A stretch of 64,000 nt of DNA. Origin: Polynucleobacter sinensis (GTDB lineage: Bacteria > Pseudomonadota > Gammaproteobacteria > Burkholderiales > Burkholderiaceae). Where the stretch lies: NCBI RefSeq assembly GCF_001595985.1, contig NZ_LOJJ01000002.1:186001-250000 (forward strand), in the 5' to 3' direction. The notes under the pieces were generated by a model that was given only the letters and a program-made list of their open reading frames with translations, was not told the origin of the DNA and did not search any database. Positions 18,008-27,489 of this stretch are shown in pieces (within the stretch, counting starts at the first letter, position 1; the number at the start of each line of letters is the position of its first letter). Made by a program: the position numbers and the translations under genes.

Positions 18008-19003
18008 TTATCTTAAAAATACTGAATAAACAAAAAAAACTGCATTAATAGACGCTATGTATGCAATAGTTAGCCTGTATCTACTTTTTGTTAAAACAAG
18101 AGCGAAAATCCAAAAAATATCAAATATGTATATTATTCTAAGAAGCCCTTCCCCAGAGTTATTTAATACTCCGGAGAAATATGTTAAAAAAACTCCAAAC
18201 ATTAAAGATAAATATAGAATTAATAAATTATTAATAAAGCCATCAAAACCAAAAATACTCTCATCTCTATCAAAAAATTTGCAATTAACCATGTAAACAA
18301 AAAAAGCTACTGGGGATATTGCAATGAATCGATAAATATTTAATTTTGAATAGGCCATAAAACCTCGATATTCACTTGCAATTTCAGCGCAAAAAATTAT
18401 AAAAGTACCTAAAAAAACCAGATTTATATTAAAATATAAATGATTATTATTTTTTGACAAAAGAGCAGGAATTAACATGCATGCCACAACAACTGCAGAA
18501 AATGAATGGATAAAATAAGAGATAAGAATCAATAAAAAAGTGAGAAAGTAATTCCTATTAGCAATAAAAATACAAACACCAAGAGTTGCTATGCTTATTC
18601 CTAAGCCAGCCCTAATCCTAATTAATAGAAATTCAATATAAAATTCAATTGCTACTAAAAATCCAATTACCTGATAATAGTTAAATTTAACTAAACTATA
18701 ATAATTTTTTTTTATTATGAAGAAAGAGGTTATTATGAAAAAAGCAGAGATTAAATATAGGTATATTCTAAAATTAAAATAGCTTGATCCTAGAAATTTA
18801 AAAGCATGGTTTATTAATATATATAATGGACCCCAGTTTATATTTGGTAAATTATCCCAAGTATTAAACATAGTTTCATATGCGTCATAATCTGGGAATT
18901 TTTTTATACCAGGGTAAAAGTTATAGGTAGCTGGCAGTAATATCAAAAAAATAAATATTTTTGATATTGAATCTTGGGTGATTTTTTTAAATATATTAGT
19001 CAT
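18008..19003 (-). CDS. wzy: EpsG/Wzy-like O-antigen polymerase
   Basis: A 331-residue protein with about ten membrane segments and visibly A+T-rich codons (many Ile, Phe, Asn, Lys, Tyr). The N-terminal loop ending FPDYDAYETMFNTW with WGPLYILIN just after resembles the first periplasmic loop of EpsG-family proteins, which act as Wzy-type polymerases. Poor conservation and low G+C are usual for Wzy. It heads the dideoxyhexose operon and faces the fucosyltransferase gene across only 29 bp. The call rests on topology and context, since catalytic residues are not defined. Confidence 0.65.
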   Translation of the reverse strand: MTNIFKKITQDSISKIFIFLILLPATYNFYPGIKKFPDYDAYETMFNTWDNLPNINWGPLYILINHAFKFLGSSYFNFRIYLYLISAFFIITSFFIIKKNYYSLVKFNYYQVIGFLVAIEFYIEFLLIRIRAGLGISIATLGVCIFIANRNYFLTFLLILISYFIHSFSAVVVACMLIPALLSKNNNHLYFNINLVFLGTFIIFCAEIASEYRGFMAYSKLNIYRFIAISPVAFFVYMVNCKFFDRDESIFGFDGFINNLLILYLSLMFGVFLTYFSGVLNNSGEGLLRIIYIFDIFWIFALVLTKSRYRLTIAYIASINAVFFVYSVFLR

Positions 19004-19032
19004 ACTTACTTGCGCTATTTTACAATAGCAAA

Positions 19033-19926
19033 ATGACTATCATTGTGCACCTCAAGGGTGGGCTAGGAAATCAACTATTCCAATATGCTACCGCCAAGGC
19101 ATTGGCAAGACATCATAATGCAAGCTTGATTCTGGACGACTCTTGGTATCACTCAACCCCAAAAGACTTAACCCCACGTCACCTCCTTCTTAGCTCTCTA
19201 AAGATTCCTGAAGAGAGTTGTACATACAGAAAATTTCTTCCTAAAAATAGCCTACTGCAAAAATTAGCTCTTTTTTTTCCAAGGCCTAAGGAGCTAATCC
19301 TCCACAACAATGACCCATTTTTCTTTGACGACTCCCTTTTTGATAGAGCACTATCGCCCAATAAAAATTATTTTTTGATTGGCTATTGGCAGTCCTTTAA
19401 ATACTTTGAGCGCATTAGAACCGAGCTACAAAAAATTTTAAAGCCTCGCTCCCAAATAAGTCAGCACTACAGCCTATATTTAAAAGAAATTCAGAACGCT
19501 ACCTCAGTAATGATTCACATTAGGAGGGGTGACTATGTAACCTTAAAAAGCGCAAACACTCTAAATGGGGTTCTCGATCTAGACTACTACCTCAAAAGTA
19601 TGAAAAAAATTCTAGAGTGGCAACCAAAAGCTCATTTTTTTGTTTTTTCTGATGATATTGAATGGGCCATGAAAAATCTACCAAAAGAGTATTGCCTAAC
19701 ATTTATTCACAACGAACCACACCATGATTCGGTAATTAATGAACTCTTCTTAATGACCCAATGTAAGCATCACATTATTGCCAACAGCTCTTTAAGCTGG
19801 TGGGGAGCCTGGCTATCAGATGCTGACAAAGGACAAAAAGTTATTTCGCCTAACAGATGGATTAATAAGGCAGAAATCAATTTAAGCAATTTACTGCCAC
19901 AATCTTGGCTCAAAATAGCGCCTTAG
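19033..19926 (+). CDS. Alpha-1,2-fucosyltransferase (GT11)
   Basis: A 297-residue enzyme with all GT11 blocks: LKGGLGNQLFQYATAKALAR (residues 7-26), the GDP-fucose-binding VMIHIRRGDYV (about 160-170), FFVFSDDIEWAMKNL and the closing IIANSSLSWWGAWL. It transfers fucose from GDP-L-fucose in alpha-1,2 linkage, matching the nearby gmd/fcl pair that makes the donor. It is the only plus-strand gene among minus-strand neighbours, diverging from wzy and converging on fcl, which suggests an independent insertion. Confidence 0.9.
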   Translation: MTIIVHLKGGLGNQLFQYATAKALARHHNASLILDDSWYHSTPKDLTPRHLLLSSLKIPEESCTYRKFLPKNSLLQKLALFFPRPKELILHNNDPFFFDDSLFDRALSPNKNYFLIGYWQSFKYFERIRTELQKILKPRSQISQHYSLYLKEIQNATSVMIHIRRGDYVTLKSANTLNGVLDLDYYLKSMKKILEWQPKAHFFVFSDDIEWAMKNLPKEYCLTFIHNEPHHDSVINELFLMTQCKHHIIANSSLSWWGAWLSDADKGQKVISPNRWINKAEINLSNLLPQSWLKIAP

Positions 19927-19950
19927 CCAGCACAGTAGGCACTATCTCAT

Positions 19951-20913
19951 TCAGAGAGCTAGCCCCTTATATGTTGTCTGAAGACCATGATCTAGATCAA
20001 TCAAAGGCCTCCAACCTAAGCTATTAATCCTATTAGAGTCCATCAACTTTCTTGGGGCGCCATCTGGTTTTGATGGGTCGAATTCAATTCTACCCTTGTA
20101 GCCGGTCGCTTTTGCTACTGCATCTGCTAATTGCGCAATAGAGATGTCACTACCAAAACCCACATTAATATGACTTTGCATCGGTTGAGTGTGCTGGTCG
20201 TAAATATTTTTCTCAAGCTCCATGACAAAAACTGAAGCGGCAGCCATATCATCAACGTACAAGAACTCCCGTCTTGGGGCCCCACTGCCCCAGACCGTCA
20301 CCACGGGGACATTGGCCACCTTAGCCTCATGAAATCTTCTAATGAGCGCGGGGATTACATGACTATTCTCTGGGTGATAGTTATCACCGGGTCCATAGAG
20401 ATTAGTTGGCATTACTGAACGATAGTCAATGCCATGGCTTTGGCCATATTGACGGTTATAGCTCTCACACAACTTAATGCCTGCTATCTTCGCAATCGCA
20501 TAAGGTTCATTTGTTGGCTCCAGAGTCCCCGTTAAGAGTGCTGACTCACTCATTGGCTGTGGCGCTAATTTAGGATAAATACAACTAGACCCCAAAAACA
20601 AAAGTTTTTTGACCCCGCCAACAAAAGCCTGATGAATGACATTCGCTTCCATCATGAGGTTCTGATAAATGAACTCTGCCGGGAAGGTGTTATTTGCATG
20701 GATACCACCCACCTTAGCAGCAGCCAAATACACTTGATCGGGCCGCTCCACCTCAAAAAATTCTTGGACTGCAGCTTGATTCGTTAAATCTAACTCCTCA
20801 TGCGTGCGGACAGCAATATTTTTAAAACCCTTAGCTTGTAAGTGACGAACAATAGCAGAGCCCACCATGCCACGATGCCCTGCTACATAAATTTTTTGAT
20901 CAGGCTTAGTCAT
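19951..20913 (-). CDS. fcl: GDP-L-fucose synthase
   Basis: About 320 residues from the ATG at 20913; a TTG at 20943 would overlap gmd by 17 bp. The NADP-binding [14 protein letters not shown], the catalytic serine block GSSCIYPK and YAIAKIAG (YxxxK) are the standard signatures of the dual epimerase/reductase that turns GDP-4-keto-6-deoxymannose into GDP-L-fucose. The [18 protein letters not shown] segment is also typical. It follows gmd by about 13 nt, and its product feeds the GT11 enzyme encoded next door. Confidence 0.95.
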   Translation of the reverse strand: MTKPDQKIYVAGHRGMVGSAIVRHLQAKGFKNIAVRTHEELDLTNQAAVQEFFEVERPDQVYLAAAKVGGIHANNTFPAEFIYQNLMMEANVIHQAFVGGVKKLLFLGSSCIYPKLAPQPMSESALLTGTLEPTNEPYAIAKIAGIKLCESYNRQYGQSHGIDYRSVMPTNLYGPGDNYHPENSHVIPALIRRFHEAKVANVPVVTVWGSGAPRREFLYVDDMAAASVFVMELEKNIYDQHTQPMQSHINVGFGSDISIAQLADAVAKATGYKGRIEFDPSKPDGAPRKLMDSNRINSLGWRPLIDLDHGLQTTYKGLAL

Positions 20914-20926
20914 TAGGTCATTCAAA

Positions 20927-22057
20927 TCAATTCTCTTTACCAACCGCTACAGAAAAACCATGCTTATGTAGTAAAGCATGTTGCTTAGCTTGATCTAAGT
21001 CATTGGCCACCATCTCGGTAATCATTTGATCAAGAGTTATTTCCGGCACCCATCCCAACTTTGTCTTAGCTTTAGTTGGATCGCCCAAGAGCGTTTCAAC
21101 TTCAGTCGGACGGTAGTAGCGTGGATCGATTTGCACAATGACATCGCCTACTTTTAATGCTGGCGCCTTATCACCCTGAATACTTGCTACGATCGCTTTT
21201 TCATTTTCCGCTACACCCTCAAACTTCAGGGTAATGCCAAGCTGTTTAGCGCAAAGAATAATAAATTCACGAACAGTAAACTGAACGCCAGTTGCAATCA
21301 CAAAATCTTCAGGCTTATCTTGTTGCAACATGAGCCATTGCATGCGCACGTAATCTTTAGCATGACCCCAATCACGCAGAGCATCGATATTGCCCATGTA
21401 CAAGCACTGCTCAAGACCCTGAGCAATATTAGCCAGACCTCGAGTAACCTTCCGAGTAACAAATGTTTCACCACGGCGCTTGGATTCATGGTTAAACAAA
21501 ATACCATTACAAGCATAGATGCCATAAGCCTCACGGTAGTTCACGGTGATCCAATAGGCATACATCTTGGCTACTGCATAAGGGCTTCTTGGATAAAACG
21601 GTGTAGTTTCCTTTTGAGGAATCTCTTGCACTAGACCATAGAGCTCGGAAGTGGATGCTTGATAAAAACGGGTTTTCTTCTCCAAACCAAGAATACGAAT
21701 TGCTTCTAGCATCCGTAAGGGGCCCATTGCATCCACATCTGCAGTGTATTCAGGAGACTCAAAAGAAACAGCTACGTGACTTTGTGCGCCCAAGTTATAT
21801 ATCTCATCAGGCTGGCACTCTTGAATAATTCGCACCAAATTACTAGTGTCAGTTAAATCACCATAGTGCAAAATTAAATCTGGATGATTGACGTGCGGAT
21901 CTTGATAGAGGTGATCAATACGCTCAGTATTAAAAGAGGAGGCACGACGCTTAATGCCGTGAACGATATACCCCTTTTCCAGCAAAAACTCCGCAAGGTA
22001 AGAGCCATCTTGGCCAGTAATGCCAGTAATAAGGGCAACCTTCTTTGATTTAGTCAT
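20927..22057 (-). CDS. gmd: GDP-mannose 4,6-dehydratase
   Basis: A 376-residue [23 protein letters not shown] (dinucleotide binding), [18 protein letters not shown], the catalytic [10 protein letters not shown] and [11 protein letters not shown] (YxxxK), and the long C-terminal [18 protein letters not shown]. It makes GDP-4-keto-6-deoxymannose, the first step from GDP-mannose to GDP-fucose. GDP-mannose would come from ManC encoded at 24606. A phosphomannomutase gene is not in the window, so it must be elsewhere. Confidence 0.96.
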   Translation of the reverse strand: MTKSKKVALITGITGQDGSYLAEFLLEKGYIVHGIKRRASSFNTERIDHLYQDPHVNHPDLILHYGDLTDTSNLVRIIQECQPDEIYNLGAQSHVAVSFESPEYTADVDAMGPLRMLEAIRILGLEKKTRFYQASTSELYGLVQEIPQKETTPFYPRSPYAVAKMYAYWITVNYREAYGIYACNGILFNHESKRRGETFVTRKVTRGLANIAQGLEQCLYMGNIDALRDWGHAKDYVRMQWLMLQQDKPEDFVIATGVQFTVREFIILCAKQLGITLKFEGVAENEKAIVASIQGDKAPALKVGDVIVQIDPRYYRPTEVETLLGDPTKAKTKLGWVPEITLDQMITEMVANDLDQAKQHALLHKHGFSVAVGKEN

Positions 22058-22117
22058 GAGTTTCTATTGTTATATATAAAGTGTGTAAAAATACTAACGA
22101 ATCGTAGAATACCTTGA

Positions 22118-23515
22118 CTAATTGATGTCAGACTGAGTATGGTCATGCAAACCTAAACCTGCCGTCCATAGAATCAAGAACGCCAAAGCATCAATATAAA
22201 CCTGCTGGGAAACTTCAGTGGTGGTCATTAAGAGCGTAATACTTAATAGCATCCACAAAGCTATTGCCCCCCAAGCTTTAGAGGCATTTTTTAGGGCAAT
22301 GACGCCAGCCAGCACCAGTAAAAATACACCCGGAATTCCAATACCTAAAGTCAGATCGAGCCATGCACTGTGGGCCTGAAATAATGTAGATTCAGGCCAT
22401 TTATCTTTACCGTAATAACCAAATGATTTGTATATAAGCCCATAACCTTGAGGTAGCTGACCAATCAGTCTAACTGCCACCATTGCCCATGCAGCACGCT
22501 CATAGTTTGTGATAGAAACAGTCTTGCCTAACTCATTATTAGGATAGCCCCTCGCCCCATAGTACTTCCAAGAATCTATTTCATCTAGTCGCTGTGCAAC
22601 CTTCACATCAGCAAATACAGTTTTCCATGACTCATTTTTCTGAATGTGTTGCGCTAGAAAAAAAACCATGGCAAGAATTGCTAATACCGAAATGATCCCA
22701 TCACGCCACCCCCATTTAGATCTCCTGAGTATCGCGACCCTCAATAACATTACCGCTATCAACATCACTGAATATGCAATACCATTTTTTGTATTCTCAA
22801 GATAAAAAACAGTCAGCACAGCCAGGATAGTGCCGCCATATAGAATGCCCAAGAAAATTAGATGCTCTGATTTCTGATTGATTAATCGAATGCATTGACT
22901 GCAAGCAATCGCCAGAGCAGGCAAACAAAAAAATACAAGGCTCATTTTAGTTATATGCCATGAAGAGGATCCAGGCATATGCATTGCAGCGCTTGGAAGT
23001 TGCAAGTCAAATTTTCCTGCCAACAACATTAATACAGTCCTAGTTAAATAAATGGCAGTGGGTGCAACTACTCCAGCATAAAAAACCCACCAAACTCTTG
23101 TATACCCATCACTAGCTACACCGATTTTTTTACTTGTACCCCCAAGGGCTATTCCCAAGCCAATTGCGAATGGCGCACCCCAAGCTATTCGCTTCCAAAT
23201 AGTTAAATATTCTGCTAGCTGTAATTCATATTGATGACTTAGGAAAAACAAGTGGAAAGTAATCCAAACAAACAGAAGACCAATGAGATAAATCGGCAAT
23301 GCAAATCGGGTTTTCAATAATTCATAATTTTGAACGATGACATACAACCCCAAAATAGACCCGATAGTTAATAATGCATGGCGCAAGGCGATTGTATGCG
23401 GCTGAATCCAAATAGCCCATAAGAGCGCGAATGAACAGACCAAAGCCATTCTCACCATCCCAGATACGCGAACGGGATAGGTATCCACATTGCTAGTTGG
23501 TGACTGAGATTGCAT
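22118..23515 (-). CDS. O-antigen ligase/Wzy_C family membrane protein
   Basis: A 465-residue protein with about twelve membrane segments. The large periplasmic loop near residues 300-400 ends in FQAHSAWLDLTLGIGIPG, the histidine-containing block conserved in the O-antigen ligase/polymerase (Wzy_C) superfamily. Since an EpsG-type polymerase is already present at 18008, this may be the WaaL ligase that joins polymer to lipid A-core, but it could be a second polymerase. It is 60 bp upstream of gmd on the same strand. Confidence 0.7.
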   Translation of the reverse strand: MQSQSPTSNVDTYPVRVSGMVRMALVCSFALLWAIWIQPHTIALRHALLTIGSILGLYVIVQNYELLKTRFALPIYLIGLLFVWITFHLFFLSHQYELQLAEYLTIWKRIAWGAPFAIGLGIALGGTSKKIGVASDGYTRVWWVFYAGVVAPTAIYLTRTVLMLLAGKFDLQLPSAAMHMPGSSSWHITKMSLVFFCLPALAIACSQCIRLINQKSEHLIFLGILYGGTILAVLTVFYLENTKNGIAYSVMLIAVMLLRVAILRRSKWGWRDGIISVLAILAMVFFLAQHIQKNESWKTVFADVKVAQRLDEIDSWKYYGARGYPNNELGKTVSITNYERAAWAMVAVRLIGQLPQGYGLIYKSFGYYGKDKWPESTLFQAHSAWLDLTLGIGIPGVFLLVLAGVIALKNASKAWGAIALWMLLSITLLMTTTEVSQQVYIDALAFLILWTAGLGLHDHTQSDIN

Positions 23516-23626
23516 CTACCTGAACTACCCTCTCTATTTAAATACGCCCCGAGGTCATGGTGCGCTTATGTCAATTGAATAATCACTCATTTTACTGCGT
23601 TAATTTCACAGTGAATGTGGTTTTTG

Positions 23627-24609
23627 CTAAGAAGTCACTCTGCCTTTAAGAATGCGAATGAAATCTCTCGCCGCATGAGCCACTGCAAGTACTGGGTAAA
23701 GCAAGTAGTAACGGGCATAACGACGCTTATCTTTTACTGAGACGGCTTTATCACCCCAAAACTGCTTTAACGATGCTAGCGACATAGGATTCTGAAACAG
23801 TCGCAAAAGTGCATAGCAATAGGCTGACTTCTTAGCAATCAATGACTCTACTAGTGATTTTTTACCGAGAACAATCGCATCGCTTAAGAATTGCTGTAAT
23901 TCCAAAATCTCCCTTGCCATATCACGAGCAATTTCCGCCCTTCTATGAGCAAATTTAAAGTTGACTGATTGAGTCATTCCACCGCGACGGTGAGAGATCA
24001 AGGGAACTGGTAAGCGCGCCACGCCGCCCATCAAGATGGCTCTAAACACTAAACACTGATCCTCATAGGGAAGTTGATTATTTAATGGCGCTAGGCTTAG
24101 TAGCCTTCTAGTCAGCATGTGACTTGCCCAAAAAAATAAGGTCTTCTCTCAAACCACTTTTCTATTGTCCAGTGCTCAAGATCACTATTTTCTTTAAAAC
24201 CCAAAACTGTTCCGTCATATCCCATATCTAAAGCATCGGCAGCAACCAAATCATATTTTTGACGACCATCCATCCAAAAACGAATTGATTGTGAACATCT
24301 TTCCGGCAATGAAATATCGTCACCGGCAGCCATGAAAATCAATTCACCGGATGATTTTTCAAAGGCTTTGGCATAGTTAGTAACAATGCCAACATTAGTG
24401 GGATTGCGCGCAAGAATGATCTTTTTAGGACCCTGATATTCACTAGCAACTTTCTGAATTTTTCCCCAGGTGTCATCGCTGGAAGAGTCATCGCTGACAA
24501 TAATCTCAATATTGTCAGTATCTTGATTCAACAGACTAAGAAAAGCCTCTTCAACAAAATGCTCTTGGTTGTACGTCAAGAAAATGACCGAGGCAAAAGG
24601 AAAGGTCAC
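23627..24609 (-). pseudogene. Family 2 glycosyltransferase, split by a frameshift in a T7 tract
   Basis: Two abutting frames make one enzyme. The first (24112-24609, GTG start overlapping the manC stop by GTGA) holds the GT2 core: VIFLTYNQEHFVEEAFLSLL, IVSDDSSSDDT and AAGDDISLP. It ends in RRPYFFGQVTC at a TGA. The second (23627-24118) continues as SHMLTRRLLS...NQLPYEDQCLVFR with the usual RRGG and basic C-terminal part. Reading TTTTTTTGGG (minus strand of 24127-24136) with one extra T or G restores PYFF(G/W)ASHMLTRR. So a one-base loss in a homopolymer, phase variation or a sequencing slip separates the halves. Confidence 0.8.
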
Positions 24610-26096
24610 CCACCACTCCTGCCGTAGTTATCTTCAAACCGCACAATATCGTCTTCACCTAAATAACTGCCGGATTGCACCTCAATAATCTCCAATGGCG
24701 ATTTACCAGGATTTGCGAGACGATGGGTTTGTCCTTGAGGAATGTAAGTACTCTGATTCTCCGTCAGCGTAATGACTTGATCGCCATTAGTAATCTCTGC
24801 TGTACCTTTCACTACGATCCAATGCTCAGCACGATGGTGGTGCATTTGCAATGAAAGACTTGCGCCTGGCTTAACCTGGATACGCTTGACCTTAAAGCGC
24901 TCACCCTCATCCACACTGTCATACCAGCCCCAAGGCCTTGCCACTTTACGGTGAAGATTTTTTTCTTCCCGCTTTTGCGATTCCAACTGGGTCACGATAT
25001 TTTTTACATCTTGACTATTACTTCTATCGGCAACCAGCACTGCATCCGCGGTCTCCACAATAATCAAATTCTCAACCCCGACTGCACTGACTAATCTTCC
25101 GCTCGAATGAATCAATGAGTTCTTCGTATTGCTCGTCATTGCATCGCCCGAGGTCACATTACCAAATTCGTCTTGCTTGCCCACTTGCCAGACCGCATCC
25201 CACGCACCAAGATCATTCCAGCCTGCATTAAGCTCGATCATCTTCACATTGAACTTCTCTGATCCTGGGCATTTTTCAATCACCGCATAGTCAATGGACT
25301 CACTTGGAATTGTTTTGAAGATTTCTTTATCGGGACGAATAAATGCAGTTTCACCAGACTGGTCTATCGTTCTGGCAACCCATGCCGTCTCAGTAGCCCC
25401 AAAAATATCCGGACGGAATTCTTTCAACGCTGCAAGCCATGCACTTGCTCGCATTACAAACATGCCGCTATTCCAGAGATAACTCCCATCCTCCAAATAA
25501 CTTTGTGCAGTTTTCAGGTCGGGCTTCTCTACAAACTTTTGAACAGCATATTCTCGATGCTCACCGATTTGACCTTGACGCTTGATATAGCCATATCCAG
25601 TTTCTGGTGCGGTAGGAGTAATTCCCAAAATTGCAATTGTTTGCTTGGTAGCGTCCGCATCAACAACAGCGACGCAATCTTGTAGCGCTTTAATAAAAGC
25701 AACTTTGTTTTTAATCGTTTGATCCGCTGGCGTAATCACTAAAATTGGATCTACATCATTGGCAGCCTGAAAGGCAGCCAATGTTAATGCGGGAGCAGTA
25801 TTACGCCCGACAGGCTCTAGTAGTAGGCTGGCGTTAATTGCCTTTAATTCTCGTAATTGATCCAATGCTAAGAAGCGATGTTCTTCATTGGTCACAATTA
25901 ATGTATCGCCCAAAATCAGACTTACAGAATCGATTTGCGCAATTGCATTAATTCTTTCAACCACTTGCTGAAATAGACTTTGATTCGAATCATCCCCAGA
26001 AAGCACCAAAAACTGCTTAGGAAAGCCCGCACGTGACAAAGGCCACAAACGAGTGCCTGATCCGCCACAGAGAATAACTGGGGTGACTTGAGTCAT
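24606..26096 (-). CDS. manC: Mannose-1-phosphate guanylyltransferase/mannose-6-phosphate isomerase
   Basis: About 496 residues from the ATG at 26096, which puts the GTP-binding loop ILCGGSGTRLWPLSR at the usual distance from the N-terminus; an ATG at 26132 would add 12 unconserved residues. FPKQFL (25-30) completes the transferase site. The C-terminal cupin half with RPWGWYDSVDEGERFKVKRI and QMHHHRAEHW is the isomerase domain of type II enzymes. It makes GDP-mannose for the gmd/fcl pathway. It is the first gene of the minus-strand fucose segment. Confidence 0.95.
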   Translation of the reverse strand: MTQVTPVILCGGSGTRLWPLSRAGFPKQFLVLSGDDSNQSLFQQVVERINAIAQIDSVSLILGDTLIVTNEEHRFLALDQLRELKAINASLLLEPVGRNTAPALTLAAFQAANDVDPILVITPADQTIKNKVAFIKALQDCVAVVDADATKQTIAILGITPTAPETGYGYIKRQGQIGEHREYAVQKFVEKPDLKTAQSYLEDGSYLWNSGMFVMRASAWLAALKEFRPDIFGATETAWVARTIDQSGETAFIRPDKEIFKTIPSESIDYAVIEKCPGSEKFNVKMIELNAGWNDLGAWDAVWQVGKQDEFGNVTSGDAMTSNTKNSLIHSSGRLVSAVGVENLIIVETADAVLVADRSNSQDVKNIVTQLESQKREEKNLHRKVARPWGWYDSVDEGERFKVKRIQVKPGASLSLQMHHHRAEHWIVVKGTAEITNGDQVITLTENQSTYIPQGQTHRLANPGKSPLEIIEVQSGSYLGEDDIVRFEDNYGRSGG

Positions 26097-26183
26097 AAGA
26101 TAAAGATAGCTCTCGTTTTTATAAAAATTCATACCAATTTTATAGGCTTATCAGATTCACTCAGATTTATTAGAATGTCATTT

Positions 26184-26196
26184 GGTACATAGTACC
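26184..26196. promoter_or_regulatory. Short dyad in the divergent manC / small-ORF promoter region
   Basis: GGTAC (26184-26188) and GTACC (26192-26196) form a perfect inverted repeat around ATA. It lies in the 130-bp region between the divergent manC gene and the small gene at 26227, where a repressor or activator could affect both. No matching regulator is recognised. Confidence 0.3.
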
Positions 26197-26226
26197 GATA
26201 ACTAAAATATTAGGAGATATTTCACT

Positions 26227-26373
26227 ATGAGCTCAAATAACATCCCAAAAATCAACGTCCGTAACTCCGTTGTTGAGTGCGCCCAGTCCTTAAAAAAGGA
26301 AAATGCGGGCAAATATCACAACTACGGCATTAAGGACTGTATAGCCTCAATTGCAGCTACCAAGCGAAAGTAA
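26227..26373 (+). CDS. Small hypothetical protein, 48 residues
   Basis: An ATG preceded at good spacing by TAGGAG (26211-26216) opens a 48-codon frame ending TAA at 26371-26373. The product is basic, with two cysteines (C18, C40) and a central SLKKENAGKYHNYGIKDCIA segment. No signal peptide or membrane segment. It reads divergently from manC and converges on the HPP gene. The strong ribosome binding site and clean frame suggest a real gene. I do not recognise the family. Confidence 0.55.
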   Translation: MSSNNIPKINVRNSVVECAQSLKKENAGKYHNYGIKDCIASIAATKRK

Positions 26374-26391
26374 GCTAAAGCCTTAAAAGCA

Positions 26392-26931
26392 TCAACCTGG
26401 TCTATTGGGGTAGCGTTTACCGGTCAAATTACTGTAAACCGCCCCAGCCAAGACCAGCAGCACTGAATCAACCATTACCGGAAAGAAAGCATAGCGGTAA
26501 TGCATCACGTGACCCAACACCACAATTAAAGCCACAGCAGCAGCTGGCGGGTGCAAGCAGCGTAAAACGAACATTCCCAGAATAGACAAGCTAGCAGCTA
26601 ATGGCATTGCTATTAAAGGCTCACCCACCAGATGAATGACTGAAATTCCGACCAAGGCAGAAAGAGTGTTGCCAGCAATTACCGCCCAAGGTTGAGCCAT
26701 TGGGCTCTGTGGAAGGGCAAAAACAAGTAAGGCACTTGCGCCCAAGGAGGCCATAAGCCACTCATCTAACCCACTAAGCTCACCAAGGTACTTAGCGAGA
26801 GTGAGCGCTAACATCAAACCAATAAATGCCCCAAAAACAGACCGAATCCTCTCCACCCAAGCAACACGAGGCTGATCCCCACCCAAATAAAAGGCGTAAT
26901 GTTTTAGGTAGTACTTAAGGGTATGTTTCAT
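26392..26931 (-). CDS. HPP family integral membrane protein
   Basis: About 179 residues from the ATG at 26931 (a TTG at 26967 would add 12). It has four to five hydrophobic segments with VFGAFIGLMLALTLAKYL and the family-defining LHPPAAAVALIVVLGH, the HPP motif. ASLGASALLVFALPQSPMAQ and VIAGNTLSALVGI are the other conserved blocks. Some plant and cyanobacterial HPP proteins are linked to nitrite transport, but the role here is unknown. It lies downstream of the HiPIP terminator and is likely monocistronic. Confidence 0.8.
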   Translation of the reverse strand: MKHTLKYYLKHYAFYLGGDQPRVAWVERIRSVFGAFIGLMLALTLAKYLGELSGLDEWLMASLGASALLVFALPQSPMAQPWAVIAGNTLSALVGISVIHLVGEPLIAMPLAASLSILGMFVLRCLHPPAAAVALIVVLGHVMHYRYAFFPVMVDSVLLVLAGAVYSNLTGKRYPNRPG

Positions 26932-26976
26932 CCTGGGAAGATGATAAACCTCTAGGAAGTAAGGCAATCAAAAGGC

Positions 26977-27004
26977 AAAAAAATTGCCACCCTAAGGTGG
27001 CAAT
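26977..27004 (-). terminator. Rho-independent terminator of the HiPIP gene
   Basis: Perfect 9-bp stem ATTGCCACC (26983-26991) and GGTGGCAAT (26996-27004) with a 4-base loop. On the minus strand it is followed by seven T (complement of A at 26977-26983). It sits 48 bp after the HiPIP stop codon and reads in that gene's direction. Confidence 0.88.
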
Positions 27005-27051
27005 CTTGACTGACTGCTCTCAAAAAGAGCGCATCAAGCCTTGAAGAACAA

Positions 27052-27360
27052 TTAAGCCTTCTTAGCGTAAGCAGAGCACCAGCCCGGGCCAGCAACTTGC
27101 TTACCAGCAAACAATGAGCAACCGCCAGCAGCTGAACCCGCTTTACCTTGGTATAAAGCGCAGTTATCACACTTTTGACCAGCGGCATACTTAGGGAACT
27201 TTGCCTTATCTACTTTAGAGGCATCCGCCTTGTAACCCAAAGCTGCAGCTTGTGGATCAGTTTCTGCAACCATTGCTTGAGCTTGAACTTTACCGTTCAA
27301 GGCCAATGTACAAGCACCAGCAGCGGACAAAATCATAAATTGGCGACGACTATTTTTCAT
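27052..27360 (-). CDS. High-potential iron-sulfur protein (HiPIP)
   Basis: A 102-residue periplasmic electron carrier binding one [4Fe-4S] cluster. The ATG at 27360 follows GGAG at proper spacing and gives a Tat-type leader (NSRRQFM then a hydrophobic stretch to VQAQA). The mature part has the four-cysteine pattern QKCDNCALYQGKAG, GGCSLF and PGWCSAYAKKA with the aromatic residues that shield the cluster. Such proteins feed electrons to terminal oxidases or photosynthetic reaction centres. A strong terminator follows, and a Fur-box-like palindrome lies upstream. Confidence 0.92.
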   Translation of the reverse strand: MKNSRRQFMILSAAGACTLALNGKVQAQAMVAETDPQAAALGYKADASKVDKAKFPKYAAGQKCDNCALYQGKAGSAAGGCSLFAGKQVAGPGWCSAYAKKA

Positions 27361-27472
27361 ATGGACTCCAGTGAGTAAGGTAGAACAAAAATTTGCATCT
27401 GAGTGGATCATAGAGCAGATGAAATTACTCGACCATAGGCATGCTAAACCATTGATTTAAATGAATATTTAC

Positions 27473-27489
27473 TTGAGAATTATTCTCAA
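27473..27489. promoter_or_regulatory. Fur-box-like palindrome upstream of HiPIP
   Basis: A perfect 8-1-8 palindrome, TTGAGAAT / ATTCTCAA around one base. It contains TGAGAAT-N-ATTCTCA, which matches the 7-1-7 iron-repressor (Fur) pattern with one change per arm. It lies about 115 bp upstream of the HiPIP start codon, between that gene and the end of the lipoprotein gene. TTGAGA within it could also serve as a -35 element on the minus strand. Confidence 0.5.

Noticed and set aside
23516..26226. JUMPstart/ops element (GGCGGTAG) expected before long O-antigen operons
   Set aside because: No copy of the ops octamer was seen on either strand near manC or at the start of the other polysaccharide runs.
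26952..27188. Minus-strand 78-codon frame overlapping the HiPIP gene
   Set aside because: It covers the HiPIP coding region in another frame and the terminator; the HiPIP frame has a signal peptide and cluster cysteines, so this is a shadow.
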